NCBI GenBank assembly: GCA_902805475.1
Contig: CADCSX010000005.1
Location: 1,809,501 to 1,873,500 of the forward strand
DNA from: Entonaema liquescens
Taxonomy: Eukaryota > Ascomycota > Sordariomycetes > Xylariales > Xylariaceae
Direction: 5' to 3'
Length of the DNA: 64,000 bases
In this document: one piece after another, positions 1 to 12,200 of the stretch
Numbering within the stretch: the stretch's first letter is position 1
Layout: the number at the start of each line of letters is the position of its first letter
The notes under the pieces: generated by a model
Told to the model about the DNA's origin: nothing
Seen by the model: only the letters and a program-made list of their open reading frames with translations
The model's database searches: none
Program-made: the position numbers and the translations under genes

Positions 1-546
1 ATACTACCGCCCTCTGGAATGCCGTCCAAGATAGTAAGACTGTGTTGATATGATGTGACGTGATATGATATAGGGGACCGGAGTAAAGCTGACCCCGTAC
101 GGCAAATCTAGATGACTATGCGTCCTTCGCCAAAGTAAACGCGCGCCTGCTCAACACCTCGCGCGACCTGCGCAACGTGCCCATCCGCGTGTACATCCCG
201 CAGTCCCCCGGCGACGACCCCGCCGCCGACAGCCAAGCCGGGTCGTTCAAAGTCGTGCAGTCGCTCGTCCAGCCGCGTGTCAGCGAGCGTATGTCCCACC
301 CCTTTTCCCTCTCCGAGTAAAAGTCTTGCTAACGATATAACTAACCCAGGCCATCCTCAGACCCTCGGCGCCGCTCTCCGCGGCCTCCTGCCGAGCCTGT
401 TCCCCAGCAGTCGGGACCCCGTGCTCGCGGACGCGGTCCTGCACGGCGCCCGCGTGCCCTTCGGCGCGCCGCTCGAGGACCTGATGCGCGAGGCCGCGTA
501 TCCGGATGGGTGGCTGTGTCTGGTTGTTAAGCCGTTGGATGTGTAG
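1..546 (+). CDS. ATG5: Autophagy protein 5 (3' part, cut by window edge)
   Basis: ATG5 is the partner of ATG12 in the conjugate that helps lipidate ATG8 during autophagosome formation. Only the last three exons are here: <1-33, 112-288 and 350-546 (stop TAG). Both introns (34-111, 289-349) have GTAAG or GTATG donors, a GCTGAC or GCTAAC branch site and a YAG acceptor, and splicing keeps one frame. Visible family signatures are [10 protein letters not shown] at the first junction, then [10 protein letters not shown], then [18 protein letters not shown] near the end, all typical of the ATG5 C-terminal ubiquitin-like region. The protein ends at [11 protein letters not shown]. Upstream exons lie outside the window. 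Identity is from recognised family motifs and is firm. Confidence 0.9.
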
Positions 547-3072
547 TGCACTATATGCTCCAACGAACTAACCAATTACCTACTTACCTAGATAGATACT
601 CCAGTTGGCTGGTTAAAGGGATATCTGACGTACGTATGCTTTTTCTATTATAGGGATGTTTTAGACGGTTTGTTATGCAAGGGGTAGGGCGTAACGGGGC
701 CTGGATGGGGGGGGGGGCAATCACCACCTACGATACCTTGGGTTTATGGTACCTACATACTTGGAGGCGTCTGACGAATTACCTACTACAGTACGTGCGT
801 AGCACGGTGACGTTCCTCGGTATGGCTATAGCATGGCGTTCGTTATGCTTATCGGCTTATTCGTACTTAAGCTTTACTTCTTTTTACGTATATCCTCACG
901 ACTACTTCCTATTGCCCACTCACGACTTGTCCATCGAGTATATATCTCACACGGCTGATGACTTATAACCAGCGTGGTGTATATATATATCAACCTATCT
1001 AGGTACCTAATAAGGGGATACTTGTGGTCCCACGTGACACGAAATCAGCCACATCAGCACACCCGTGCGTCCAGCGCAAGGAGAACACATACAAGTGGCA
1101 CTTACATAGATGAGGTTTTTCTTCTTTCCGACGATAGCGGTTTGCCTTCTTCCCTTACCACTTGCTCACTAGCTCGCGACGGTTAACGGTCGAGTTGGGA
1201 TTCGGGGGCGCACAAGATAAGCTTCGACTTTCTCTCGAGATACATACATACATACCTACTACATATATATGTACATCATACCTATAATAGGTAGGTACTT
1301 AATAAATACATACGGTATAAACTACCTGGTATAGTTTAGGTAGTAGTAAGAGGTCGGTACCTTAGCTATATACCGGTACGCATACATATATACGTTTGTT
1401 TTTGTCCCACCCTCCTCCGTCTCCACGTACTCCGTTTCGCAGACAGGAGAACTGGTCGTGCAGCGTATATGTACCTAGTTGTATACCTCTACTTCGTAGA
1501 CGTGCTAGGAATCCCCAATGCACCCTATATATTCAATCGCCCCTATCTATCTTGCTTGTCCGCACGGATCGCCCATCACGCGTATTTGTTCGGTGCGACC
1601 CGATGCGATGCCCTTTATTCCTGCGGCGCATCGCGCATCCCCTCCATGCGCATAATAAATGATTTCTTGTACGTACGGCGAGTAGCAGTAGCTGGAGTCA
1701 GCTCCAGGATCTTGGCGATAGTTACACGGCCGTCCGGTGACAGACGCAGTTGCAAATCATATTGATCCGACAAATCTTCCATGTGCGCAATTTTTCATGC
1801 TTCGGTGCCGCCAATGCTATAACCTGACTCGCCGCTTGATAAGTACTTGGACCGATAGCCCTTAATGTATGCCGATGCCCGGATCTGACGCCCCTATTCC
1901 CTTGCCACCAGCTCTCAACGACTTGGTAATACGCACAAAAAGGAACGTGAAACTACAACCTGGTCGCAAATGCGACAGGTTGAAAAAACCGGTAAACCCA
2001 AAATAGTATATATTGCACCTGTATATATACATCTTTGCACGCATGATTCTTTGGAACTGGTGTGCCCCGTCAGACCTAATCAATCCATCTTATTTGAATC
2101 CTGAATAACAAAACCAATGTAGTATCTCGCCCGTCTTCGTCGGAAGAAGCAGGCCAATGTAAAAAAGGGAATCCGTTCACCCTGCTATCCGAGCTGACGG
2201 AAGAGAGAAAGACATGCTAACGTTCCAAGGTACCAACCGGTAATAAATTTGCTAGACAAATGACGGGAAAAGGGGTAACAGTACATATGCAACCAATCCA
2301 AATGGGAACCGAAGGGATCGCACTGCGGAGTGGCTCTTCTACCGGTAAGTACCAAGGACGAGTATCGTATTTAAACACCTCACTATGCTGGACATCCAAA
2401 ACATCCTCGGGCTGTTGATATCAGTGAGGTACAGTATGACGCCGAAGAGATAACCAAGATTGTACCTAGGCCAAGGATTCAAATTCAAAAAAAAATATAT
2501 ATATACTCGTCGATGTTGATATATAAATGTATGTGCAAAGCACGACCAGATGCGCTCTCGCAAGGGGTATCCTCAGCTTTCGAGTTCCATAAACTTTTGT
2601 CACAAGGGATCTTCCAATGCTGCCTCGATAAAAACGCCGGTTATTGTATGCTCCAGTGGGCTGGTGCCACGAATGATGACGAAATGGAAAAGAAAAAAAA
2701 AATTGCCGGAGACCATGCACATTTGTGTATCCGTAGTGCGCAAAACTGGTACCGTAGAGCAAAACATGGTGTCGCGTTGGACAGTAACCTAAAACGCCGC
2801 TGCCAGGTGCAAACCCGCCAAAAATAATTATCCTCTTCATATCTGCCGTATAGGCGCCCCATGCGAATCATGTAAGTGGTAGCTCGTGCTGCAAAACTGG
2901 TCTCGGAGTAGCCCATAGGGATCCCAACACAAGCATATCCCACGGCCTCTTGGGATCACTCGTTGGACACGGAAGGGCCCGTAACACCATAACATCCATT
3001 ACTAGTCGGTGTCATTTACAACCTTTTTCTCTCTCTTTTGTTTCCCCGTAGAATCCACCATATCAAGGTTTT
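547..3072. other. Intergenic region between ATG5 and the Zn2Cys6 gene
   Basis: About 2.5 kb between the 3' ends of two convergent genes. Short open frames occur on both strands but none has codon character, an intron pattern or a recognisable motif. It contains a run of ten G around 708-717, many TACCTA/TAGGTA and ATATAT stretches (for example around 980-1010 and 1240-1300), and an A-rich patch near 2490. I see no gene here. Confidence 0.5.
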
Positions 3073-6000
3073 TTAAGAAATCGAATGCGGAGGTGGTAAA
3101 TGTGGAGGACGTCCTAGTGCGGATGGTGGAGGAACATGATAGTTTTCGCCAGGGTTGTGCATAGGAGGAAGAGGACCGCCACTCGTAATGCTAGAAAAAC
3201 TTGAGCTTGTAACCTCGTACTCATCCCGAATAAACCCTAGGTCTTTAGCTAGACCGATCAAGATATTCATATCGGCCCTCAGCGCGCTCGAAGGTTGGGC
3301 GATCGATTGGAAGAAGGAGATGGTTCGAGCAAATAGATTGCTTAAAGTCTCCGCATCGATGAACTTATGTAGATATTTATCTCTATAACATGCTGCTAAA
3401 GTTAGAAGATTTCCCCATTGACTGCGAATAAGTTAGCGACCACGCATTGTTTATGTTGGCTGATTATCCTTACGCATGAGCCGTGCCAAACACGTTGGTT
3501 ATAATGATACGTTGACTACTAGGTATCCCATGGAATGCTCGAGTGCTTTCGACGAGGGCGTATATTGCCAAGCTAGCATATTTGACAATTCTAGTGTCTA
3601 CGCCAGGGGGGACCTCTGCATATTCAGGAACCTGTTGGCCGTCTGGAGAGCCCGCATGGTTATGATACGGCCAAGGTTCTCGTTCGAGAATGGCCCTCAG
3701 GAAAGGCCGGTAAAGAATGACTTGTGAGCCCCAATACTTCGCACGAAGACGAGCTCCAAGTATGTCGTTAGCCGGAGGGTCATTGTCATTCCATCGGTAG
3801 CTGTTAGGAACCCAACGGTTTCTCGAGTTTCTAAGCATCTCCTCGATCCGCTTGATGCCTTCTTCGATTGCAGGGTCGTCTAACGTGATCCCGTTCTTAT
3901 GCTTGTTCTGCTTCTCCGAATCGTAGAGTAGGGTGTGCACTTGGTTAAGTTGTTTCCGAAGATACAACTGTGCAATGTAACCCGTTACTATGTGCTCTGA
4001 GAAACCTTGGTTGACAGCATACTCCGAATTTGGATACGGCATCCTATCTTCATATTGTAAGATACCTGACTGAGGAAGAGGCAACTCAGCAAGGATGTCA
4101 CTATCATTTTGCGTGTCAGCTATAATTAGACAAGAGTAATATCAGACAACGTTACCTTTCCAGCTGCAGGCATGTCCAGAAGGCGAATGCCAGCTGGTTA
4201 TCCCTACGTGACTGTCCAATACTTCTGCCCTGATCATGCCATTTCGATAAGCGGTCGAGGCTCCTAATTCGTTCTCATTAGTTATTTCCAGTCTTCGGGG
4301 TTATCTTCGTCCATCGCATCCTTTACTCACGGTCTAAGTATAACTTGCAGGTTTCGGCTTGCAAGGGAAATATACGACCAGCTCTCAAGTACACGGCCAA
4401 GCTGGCCGTAGTAAAGCCCAGCCAGAATATGAACATATACGTGCTTTAGGTTGAAGCCACCCATATGACTACCCATGATATCCATCGCAAGAGCGAAATA
4501 CTCAAGCCCAGGAATTATGTCGAGATTTCGCCTGTGTGAATGTGGTCCCTTCGAGCCCGACAGGTTTCCTTGAAGAGAGGGTCTTCGACTCATGGGAACC
4601 CTCTCACTCTCCTTCGGAGATGCCATGTTAGACTGGGATTGGGATAAGAGTCCCGGGGGTGAGCCTTGTAAAGGCGACGCTAAAACACCGTTGCGAACCG
4701 AAGGCGAATGATGCATAGGCGAATCCGATTCGTGAACCGGATCCGGTATCCTATCCTTGTGTAAGCAGATCTTACCTAGAGCAAAAACCATTAGGACAAG
4801 AGCGCTGTGGACACTTCGGAAGGGTCGGCCAGGCTTCACGAAGGACGTCGACGGGGTTTGCTCGTCTGCTGCGGGTGATCGCTTCCTTTTCGTTCCCGTT
4901 TCAGAAAAAGACGGAGGTATTGCGCTCGGCTGGTTGACAAATCTTGCACTCGCACCAAGCTTGCTATTCTGGTAACTTTGAGACTTTGGTAAAGACTCAA
5001 GGAATACTTTGACCATTGCGGTGAGCTCCCTGGGAATGATTATCGGGTGCATATTAAGGATATTATCCTTGAAACTGTTTACGTATCGCCAGATTTTGGT
5101 TGAATCCCACTCCGGATTTCCCTCGACATTAACAACTCCTCCTCTATACTCGACACCAGGAGGAGGAGTTAGGCTACCCACTTGGCCCCATGCTTCTCCC
5201 ATTGGTGAAGGGGATGCGACATCTGAACAGTCGTCCAGTACGTCGGTCATTGTATGATCGGGTGGCGTTTCTTTGTCGGAGGCCCGAATATCCTGATCGA
5301 ACCCCTCACCTCTCCCAAAAACGCGAAGAATACCACGCTGCTGCTCCTGGCGAATCGGGTACTCATCTGGATGAGATATCTTTTCAGCCTCCATTAAATG
5401 ATGAACCATTTTTTTGATTGATGGCCACTTCAACAATAGGCCGGCTAACGTAGTATGGTTGGGAGGCATAGCAGGCTTGCCAGGTGTTACAATGGGCCCT
5501 GGGTTCGCTTCCATGTCGTCGTCTTCCGTCGCTTGTAGCGTAAGTTGAGCTTCTTCCATGGTCAGGCTTGGTTCTACTATAGTTCCTCCCGGAGATGATA
5601 GTGTTTCCTCGGGCTGCGCTTTACTCGGTGTGGGCGAAGGCGAATTATGAAATTCTGGACGCTCTTCCTCCTCGATCGACTCAACCTTCATATCAGTTCC
5701 AGGGTTAAGCTGCCTGATCTTCGTTTCTAGGTTAGCTACCCGTTGATTCTGGGTCAGGTTGGCCTGTGACAATCCAGCAAGTTGGCTGTTAATAGTCGTA
5801 AGCTTGGTATTTAATTCCTCTCTCATCGAAGCCAACATCTCTATTAAATCCGCGGTAACCTTATCCGGCCTACAATGTGGTAAGTACCTTGTCCGCTATC
5901 TACTATGCATATGCTTCGACTCACTGTTTCGCAGGGGGATCTCGATATTTACAGTCGATATTTTTCTCCCGGCAATTTTTACAAGGTTTAGTCTCGTCGC

Positions 6001-6759
6001 ATTTAGCTTTGAGCTGCCTACAACTATCGCAAGCCTAACACCATCCCACGTTAGTTGATATGCAATAGCTCGCTTGGGGGATACTACCTGTGAAGCACGC
6101 TGAGCTTTCCGCTTTGCACTCGTTGCGATTTCTAAAGGATACATAGAAGCTGGTGGGCCGTAGACATGGGGACTATCGTATTGAGGGTGTTGGGCGACTG
6201 GCGTTGGCGGAGGAGGGTGGTAATTCTGCGGTGGTGGCCTATACATGGCTGGTGAATGTGGCATCGAAGGACCACTGTCGTAGCTCATATGTCGTCGCGG
6301 GTCGTCTTGAGGATTCGGATGCGGAGGACCATGAGGGCCAGGCGGGAGGTTATCTGTGACGTTGCCGGTCGAGTTTGGTCGGCGCAGCTGGGGGAGAGAA
6401 TTCTCCTCGCCAGGATCCCGCTTTACAACTGGCTCCCGTGCGTAAGGCGGGTAAGACGGATGCGCTGACGAGGGAGGCGGAGGAGGCTGTCTATGTGGAT
6501 CATGCATTGGCGGGTATGGCTCATGTTCATGGTGGCGACGGTCGTCAAGGTGATGATGAGCCGGCGGCAAGGGGGGCTCTGGAGGTCGCGAGAAAGGAGG
6601 CGGGTGTTGATATGGCGGCGGCGCAGGATGGTGAGGACCTGGTGCTGACGGGTGATGTGCGGCGGTAGGGTGAGGGAGCGATACGGCCTGATGCGAAGAC
6701 CACGACGGACCGGTCTGTAAGAGCCGGGGACGTTTGGTCTCAGGCGGCCCAGGTTCCAT
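3073..6759 (-). CDS. Zn2Cys6 fungal transcription factor, six exons, about 1134 aa
   Basis: Likely a DNA-binding regulator of the Gal4-type Zn2Cys6 class with a fungal-specific middle homology domain, acting in the nucleus. Exons on the minus strand: 6759-6088, 6034-5925, 5869-4331, 4263-4156, 4100-3474, 3421-3073; all five junctions keep one frame. The ATG at 6759 opens a long Pro/His-rich, probably disordered N-terminus. The first intron falls just before the zinc cluster: Cys226-x2-Cys229-x6-Cys236-x5-Cys242-x2-Cys245-x6-Cys252, with ACDSCRQLKAKC visible only after splicing. A linker and a short coiled-coil-like stretch (LASMREELNTKLTTINSQL) follow. The middle homology domain includes YFALAMDIMGSH, FAFWTCLQLESDILAELPLP and QVILYRPFLRAILE. 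The C-terminus is Pro-rich. The target pathway cannot be read from the sequence, and the neighbours do not suggest one. Confidence 0.88.
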
Positions 6760-8480
6760 GCTTGGGGTGTTATATGGATAGAGTCATAGGCGGCGGGTAG
6801 ACACAAGCACAGGTCAGGCAAAAAAAAAAAGGAACAACGGGGAATGTGGTCATGAGAAAGGCGATCAAGGAAGGAGACCAAAAGGCCCCGAGCAAGATGG
6901 AGCAATCGGCTCGTCGAGCGCCAAGCCCAAGCTCAGACTGCGCGCTGGTCAGTTGGTGTGTGGAGGAGGGAACTCTGATGATGTCGCAGCTCTTATTGGT
7001 GTAGGTATGATGACATTGAAGGGTCGGTGTAATCGAGTAGGGGACAGGCTGCGAGCTCGTCAGTTCTCGAACGAGGCGCGTGGAGGCGGTCCCGGGTCCC
7101 TGGGTGAAGCTTTACGGTCCGGAGGAGCCCAAATCCAAAGATCAGCAGTTGGGCAGAGACGGAGCTACTACTACTACTACTGTACAGTACACAGGTTCCC
7201 GTCGAGGGGATTTCCAAGGATTTCTCGAGGGGGGCGTAGGGCAAAAAAACAAAAAAGGAACGACGTCGTCGAGCCTCAGGAGACGACGAGGTTTTGGTGG
7301 ATTGTCAAACAAGGAAAACCGCGAGACCACCTTGAGTAGCAAAGTGGGTAAAGAGGGTCATCAGCAACAGCTCAGGTTATTTCGGCGTCCAAGAGGCGTT
7401 TTCCCATGGACGGTGGAAGCCCTGCAAAAAAGCTGGGGTGAGTACGTACACGCAGGATTAATACTGTACGTACATAGAGGTAACATGTACTATGGTATTG
7501 TACCGCGTAGTCGAACCCTTGCCTGCATATAGTAATGAGCGCGCGTATCAACTAGGGTAAGCTACCTAGGGCCTAGTCGGTAGAGCAGGGGTCCTGGTGG
7601 ATAATGGGGACGGAGGAGCAGGCGATCGATAAGTGTAAGTACAGTACTATGTTTATTGCACCTTTATTACACCTCTTGGCGAGAGTGGATGGCCGAATGT
7701 AGTAGACCGTCAGCCAGTGTAGTGTAGTGTAGGTACGTTTACGGGTACGCTGTATGTACAATACGTAGATATAAGTACCTATAGCTAATAATATAGCAAG
7801 TGGTTGGGTACGGTAACGGAGTATGCTGACACGTCGCCCGCGTAGGCTAGTTGATTGTTGTTGCTATGGTCTCTCTTTTTTTTTCTGTTTCTATCGAGTT
7901 GCTGGGTACAGCGAAGAAACGCCGTGTTGCTTAGAACCGTAGAACCGTAGAACCGAGGATATGACACATATAGGACCCATAGGTATATATGTTAGGTACT
8001 ATGTATGTGTGTATGTATATGTAAGTACGCACGTATGTGCGCTGCTGGAGAACAACAGCGGACTATTATGTATGTACGTGTATATTGCGCATACCTGCCC
8101 AAGGTTGGTAGGTAGTGTGTAGTCGTTTAGTCGTTTAGACGAGCGTCAAGTGTCAAGTGTCAAGTGATAATAATAGTAGAGCGGTGAGAGAAGAAGACCG
8201 ACAGAATTATGTATGTAATAGCGAACTTGTTGCGATGGCTTCTTTTCTGGAGCCCGCTAAGTTCCTAGGTTGGCACCTTTTCTGTGGAGGACCTCCCAAA
8301 CCAGGTTCTAATTGACGAATGACGACTACTTCTGCGCCCTTCAGCGAACCCAACTGAATAGGAGCTAATATTGGTAGCGTCGTTGGCTTCGGAATTTAGC
8401 GACTCTACTACTTCGTAATGTGGTAGTGTAGCTTAGCTGTGTAGAACCACAAGCAATAGTTACTGAGAGCTAAGAACTAA

Positions 8481-8550
8481 GAGCTACGAGCTACGAGCTA
8501 CGAGCTACGAGCTACGAGCTACGAGCTATGAGCTATGAGCTATGAGCTAT
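8481..8550. repeat. 7-bp tandem repeat, ten copies in two variants
   Basis: Six copies of GAGCTAC are followed directly by four copies of GAGCTAT, preceded by two degenerate copies from about 8467. The clean switch of variant half way suggests recent expansion of two neighbouring units. Confidence 0.95.
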
Positions 8551-9183
8551 AAGGTTGGAACTCGTAGTACGGGAAAGACATGGTATAATATGAATATTAT
8601 AACAGCGCATGAAATAGTGGTCCAATCATAGAGTCGAGCCAACCTATGTCTTGTCTGGATTAAAGAGGGGAGCTCTATCGGTATCTGTATCTGCGGCGTG
8701 AGGGATGAGAAGAGATATGCGAAAATGATCGGAAGCCGACCTTGAGCAAAGTAAATGGTAATGGTCCCGTTTGTGTTACTACAGGGCTACAGGACTAGGT
8801 ACAGAACGACAGGTCTACAGGTGCTACTACAGCGTGTTACCATACGTTAGGTCGCACATAACTCTACAGGGAGTACACTCAATACAAGCGATACATTCAA
8901 ATTTGAATACAGATTGAAAGTAGCGAGGAAAGTACTCGCATAATACTTTTGTAGGTATTTTTTTTTTCTTTGGCAAGTGGCGCCTCGCGCTTGGCGTCAT
9001 GTCCTGCTCGGCCTGTCTCGCCTTACTTCGTAGCGTGGTCCAGATAAGTTAGAGCCAGTGGAGCACACTTGATAGAGTCCGACCGTTGTCGGTCTTGTTA
9101 CCTTTGAGAGGTACCCGTCCCTCCAGCACGTCTAGTTAAGGGTACATCAAAAGCAGATGCCGGAAAGAACGTGGCTGCCGTCT

Positions 9184-9218
9184 ACCGTCCACCGTCCACC
9201 GTCCACCGTCCACCGTCC
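9184..9218. repeat. 7-bp tandem repeat (ACCGTCC)5
   Basis: Five perfect copies of ACCGTCC in non-coding sequence. Confidence 0.95.
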
Positions 9219-12200
9219 ACACATTGTCTTTAAGAGGTATCTATGTACACGAAAACAGTATCCTGAAAATAACTACACGGTGTACGACGAAAGAAACGAT
9301 TATATAAGAATACAATTCATTATTTTATACGCGCGCATAGACGCATCGTTTTGGATGGATACTTGTATGTAATTGTGCATGTCATTTACATGTTACTTTT
9401 AAAGATCAAAGCTCAGAATTTTGACGGGGAACAGCCACATTAAGTCTCTGTCTTATTCACATATGGTTAAGCATGGATTAGGTAGTTTGCTTTCGACCCT
9501 GATCAGGCGTGCGTACAACAGGGATATCCCGTACAACTTCACACGCGTCTAAAGCACGTCTCTGCAAAGGCGGGGCAGACTAAACAGGTGAACACTTTCT
9601 GCTCGCCGCTATGTTTGACGACGAGGCGGATAGCGTCTCCCCTCAATCTCTACACTACATGGTAAAACTTACCCCTAGACAAAAGGTATGAAAAACGAGG
9701 CTTCATCATTTTTGTAGGCGAAGAGAATTGCCAGGAATAAGCATCAACCTTTAGGTATTCTACATTGCTAACATAACTAGTTAGATCGATAGTTATATAT
9801 AGGATATTAAACACTAATAACTATGCCTTACATATTGTTAGTTTTGACTTGAGCGAATCTCACTACATCTGTAACTTTCTTTGACAGGACCACATTTACA
9901 CCAAACTCCTCCCTTCTCAAATACGATTGTCTAGCATTGCCCAATAGCACTAGAAGAAGTTGGCCAATACCTTCATTTCCAAACCTGCATATATCCCTGG
10001 GTTTGGTATGCACGGTACCTAATGCTTGGGTTGCGGGTATGCAATGTGTGGGCGGCACTTCTCTCAATCTCTGCTGTATGGAGACATGAGAGATGGCTTT
10101 CGCCTTGTTCGAGTTGCATCAGTTGTTTGCTGTTAGTTTTCGGGGATCGACTGCGCTAACAAGGGGTCAGCCAACTACATCGTATGTGCAGGTTTCAACT
10201 TCTTGTTAGTTACATCTTCTTATAAGAGGATCTATATACGCCTACTGCGAGAATAATTTCACCTGTAAAGAAGCGATGATTCTACCAATATGAAATTATT
10301 CGTTACTCGAATGCATTCATTCGGTTTAAGTATGCCTAATTAGGTAACGACCTACTTGATGGCCTTAGTTTTGACATATAACTGGTTAATACTTATAACC
10401 GCGGAAGTACGATTAAGATCGAATATATTACAAATATACAGAACTGTTAAATCATCGTCGTAATTACTTAGGCAACTATTTACCTCATTATTTTAATTAG
10501 TCCGTGTTGGAACCACTTAGTCTATGACATGAGCGTTGACCGCTAGAAGTCCAACGCGCTTCGTACACTTTACCCAACTGATTGCTAAACCTTGTGCTAA
10601 CGTACTTGAAAGCAAGTTGGCGGTCTACCAGTAACAACATTACGAAATGTATTATACGAGTTAGCCGCAACGCCTCTGCAGGACCGAATACAATTGCCGA
10701 GTTGATAAGAGGAGTAGGGGCGGGATCTCTAAATAGGTGCAAACTTCCTCGAGCAACGAGGATGGGGGCTTAGTGAGATGATAGGTAGGTGAGCTCTAGC
10801 GGTTGGAATTAAAGTCGTCGACAAGCACAAGCACCCCTCCTCCTACTTCAACCAATCCTAATAAATAACCATTCTAATACCACGCCGCAGTCGTACCCAT
10901 TAAACTTCCCGCCTTCGTATGTACATCTCGGACCCCAATCCAACCCATTTAAAAAACCGGATCTGTACAGCGCCCTAAGGCTTGGCTGGTGGTGAGGAGA
11001 CATACGTAGATCGCTGTCAAAGAGCACGGCCCTCATGCGGGTAGAGTTGATGTGACATGCATGCATTCATGGTCATGCCGTGAGTACATTGCATATTTGA
11101 ATGACCCCAATAAGCCGTGATGGTTGACATGAGCATGGATATAAGCTTTTAAGACATGTCCATATTCCGGCCATCTTGCGGGCACATGTGTAACAATGGC
11201 CTTGGTGTTATTGGTGTAAATTTTTCTCAGTTCTACTCTATTGTCATCAACGTAATTGGTGATCGGGTCTTTAAGGGATTGACTGGCAAGGGTGTTAATA
11301 ACTTTGCGCGGCCTTCTTTGTTTGGACATTATCCATTTGAGAAAGCCTACAGGGTTTGCAACTACATGTCTACATACTCCGTAACATACATTACCATTGG
11401 ACCACTTACCCTGAGTAATCCCATGGTTTTTCAGAAACTCTGCTGGATTTGTTCACGGTGCTAAGTCAGCCCGCCGCAGACAAAATGGAGAATGATACTT
11501 CAAGTTGACACTATGGCGTGAGATATCAATGATCCATTATGTCAAGTGAAGAAGATATAAGATATATCGAAGGGTGTATAAAAAGATGGGTGTGTGTAAT
11601 ACCCCCGAGTCTCGTGCCATAGCCGCGCTACCTACATGGTTTCCTAACTTCAGATATGACATGTCCATCCACATCCTTGGGTAAAAGTAACCCAAAGAAT
11701 CAATGTACCGAGCCAAAGGATGTTGATCGGGGGTTTCGGCCCATGGACCCGCAAAAATCGATTTCGATTGGTAAATGTCGAGCGGTCGTTCCGATTTCCT
11801 GTTGCGCGTGGTGTCTTTTCAGTATACTTTTTCCATACACGTGTTATTAAAATGGGACATGATAGTTACAGCCATTATAATGACTGACGACTTTTACTCG
11901 GTACATGAATTCAACGACATAATTGCCTAATCACATAAATAGCCAACCTCCCTTGCGTTAGACAGTCTTAATATCTAACTAGAGACAAGTTCAAATCCGG
12001 CTGATGGTGGAAGATCGGTGTTTGTGGCTGAGACATGGAATATTCTCTATCGTGGCTCGAATTTCTCCTATGAATCGAAACACTCGCTATGTAACATCGG
12101 GGCATGTTCAGCCTTGTGCCGCTAAATAATAGTCCCGAGACGTCTGGTGTCACTGAGCCAACTACCACGCGATACAAATTCAAGGCGAGCAGCTAAGCAT

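Noticed and set aside
11985..12002. B-box-like GTTCAAATCC as a second tRNA
   Set aside because: No matching A box, acceptor stem or anticodon arm upstream.
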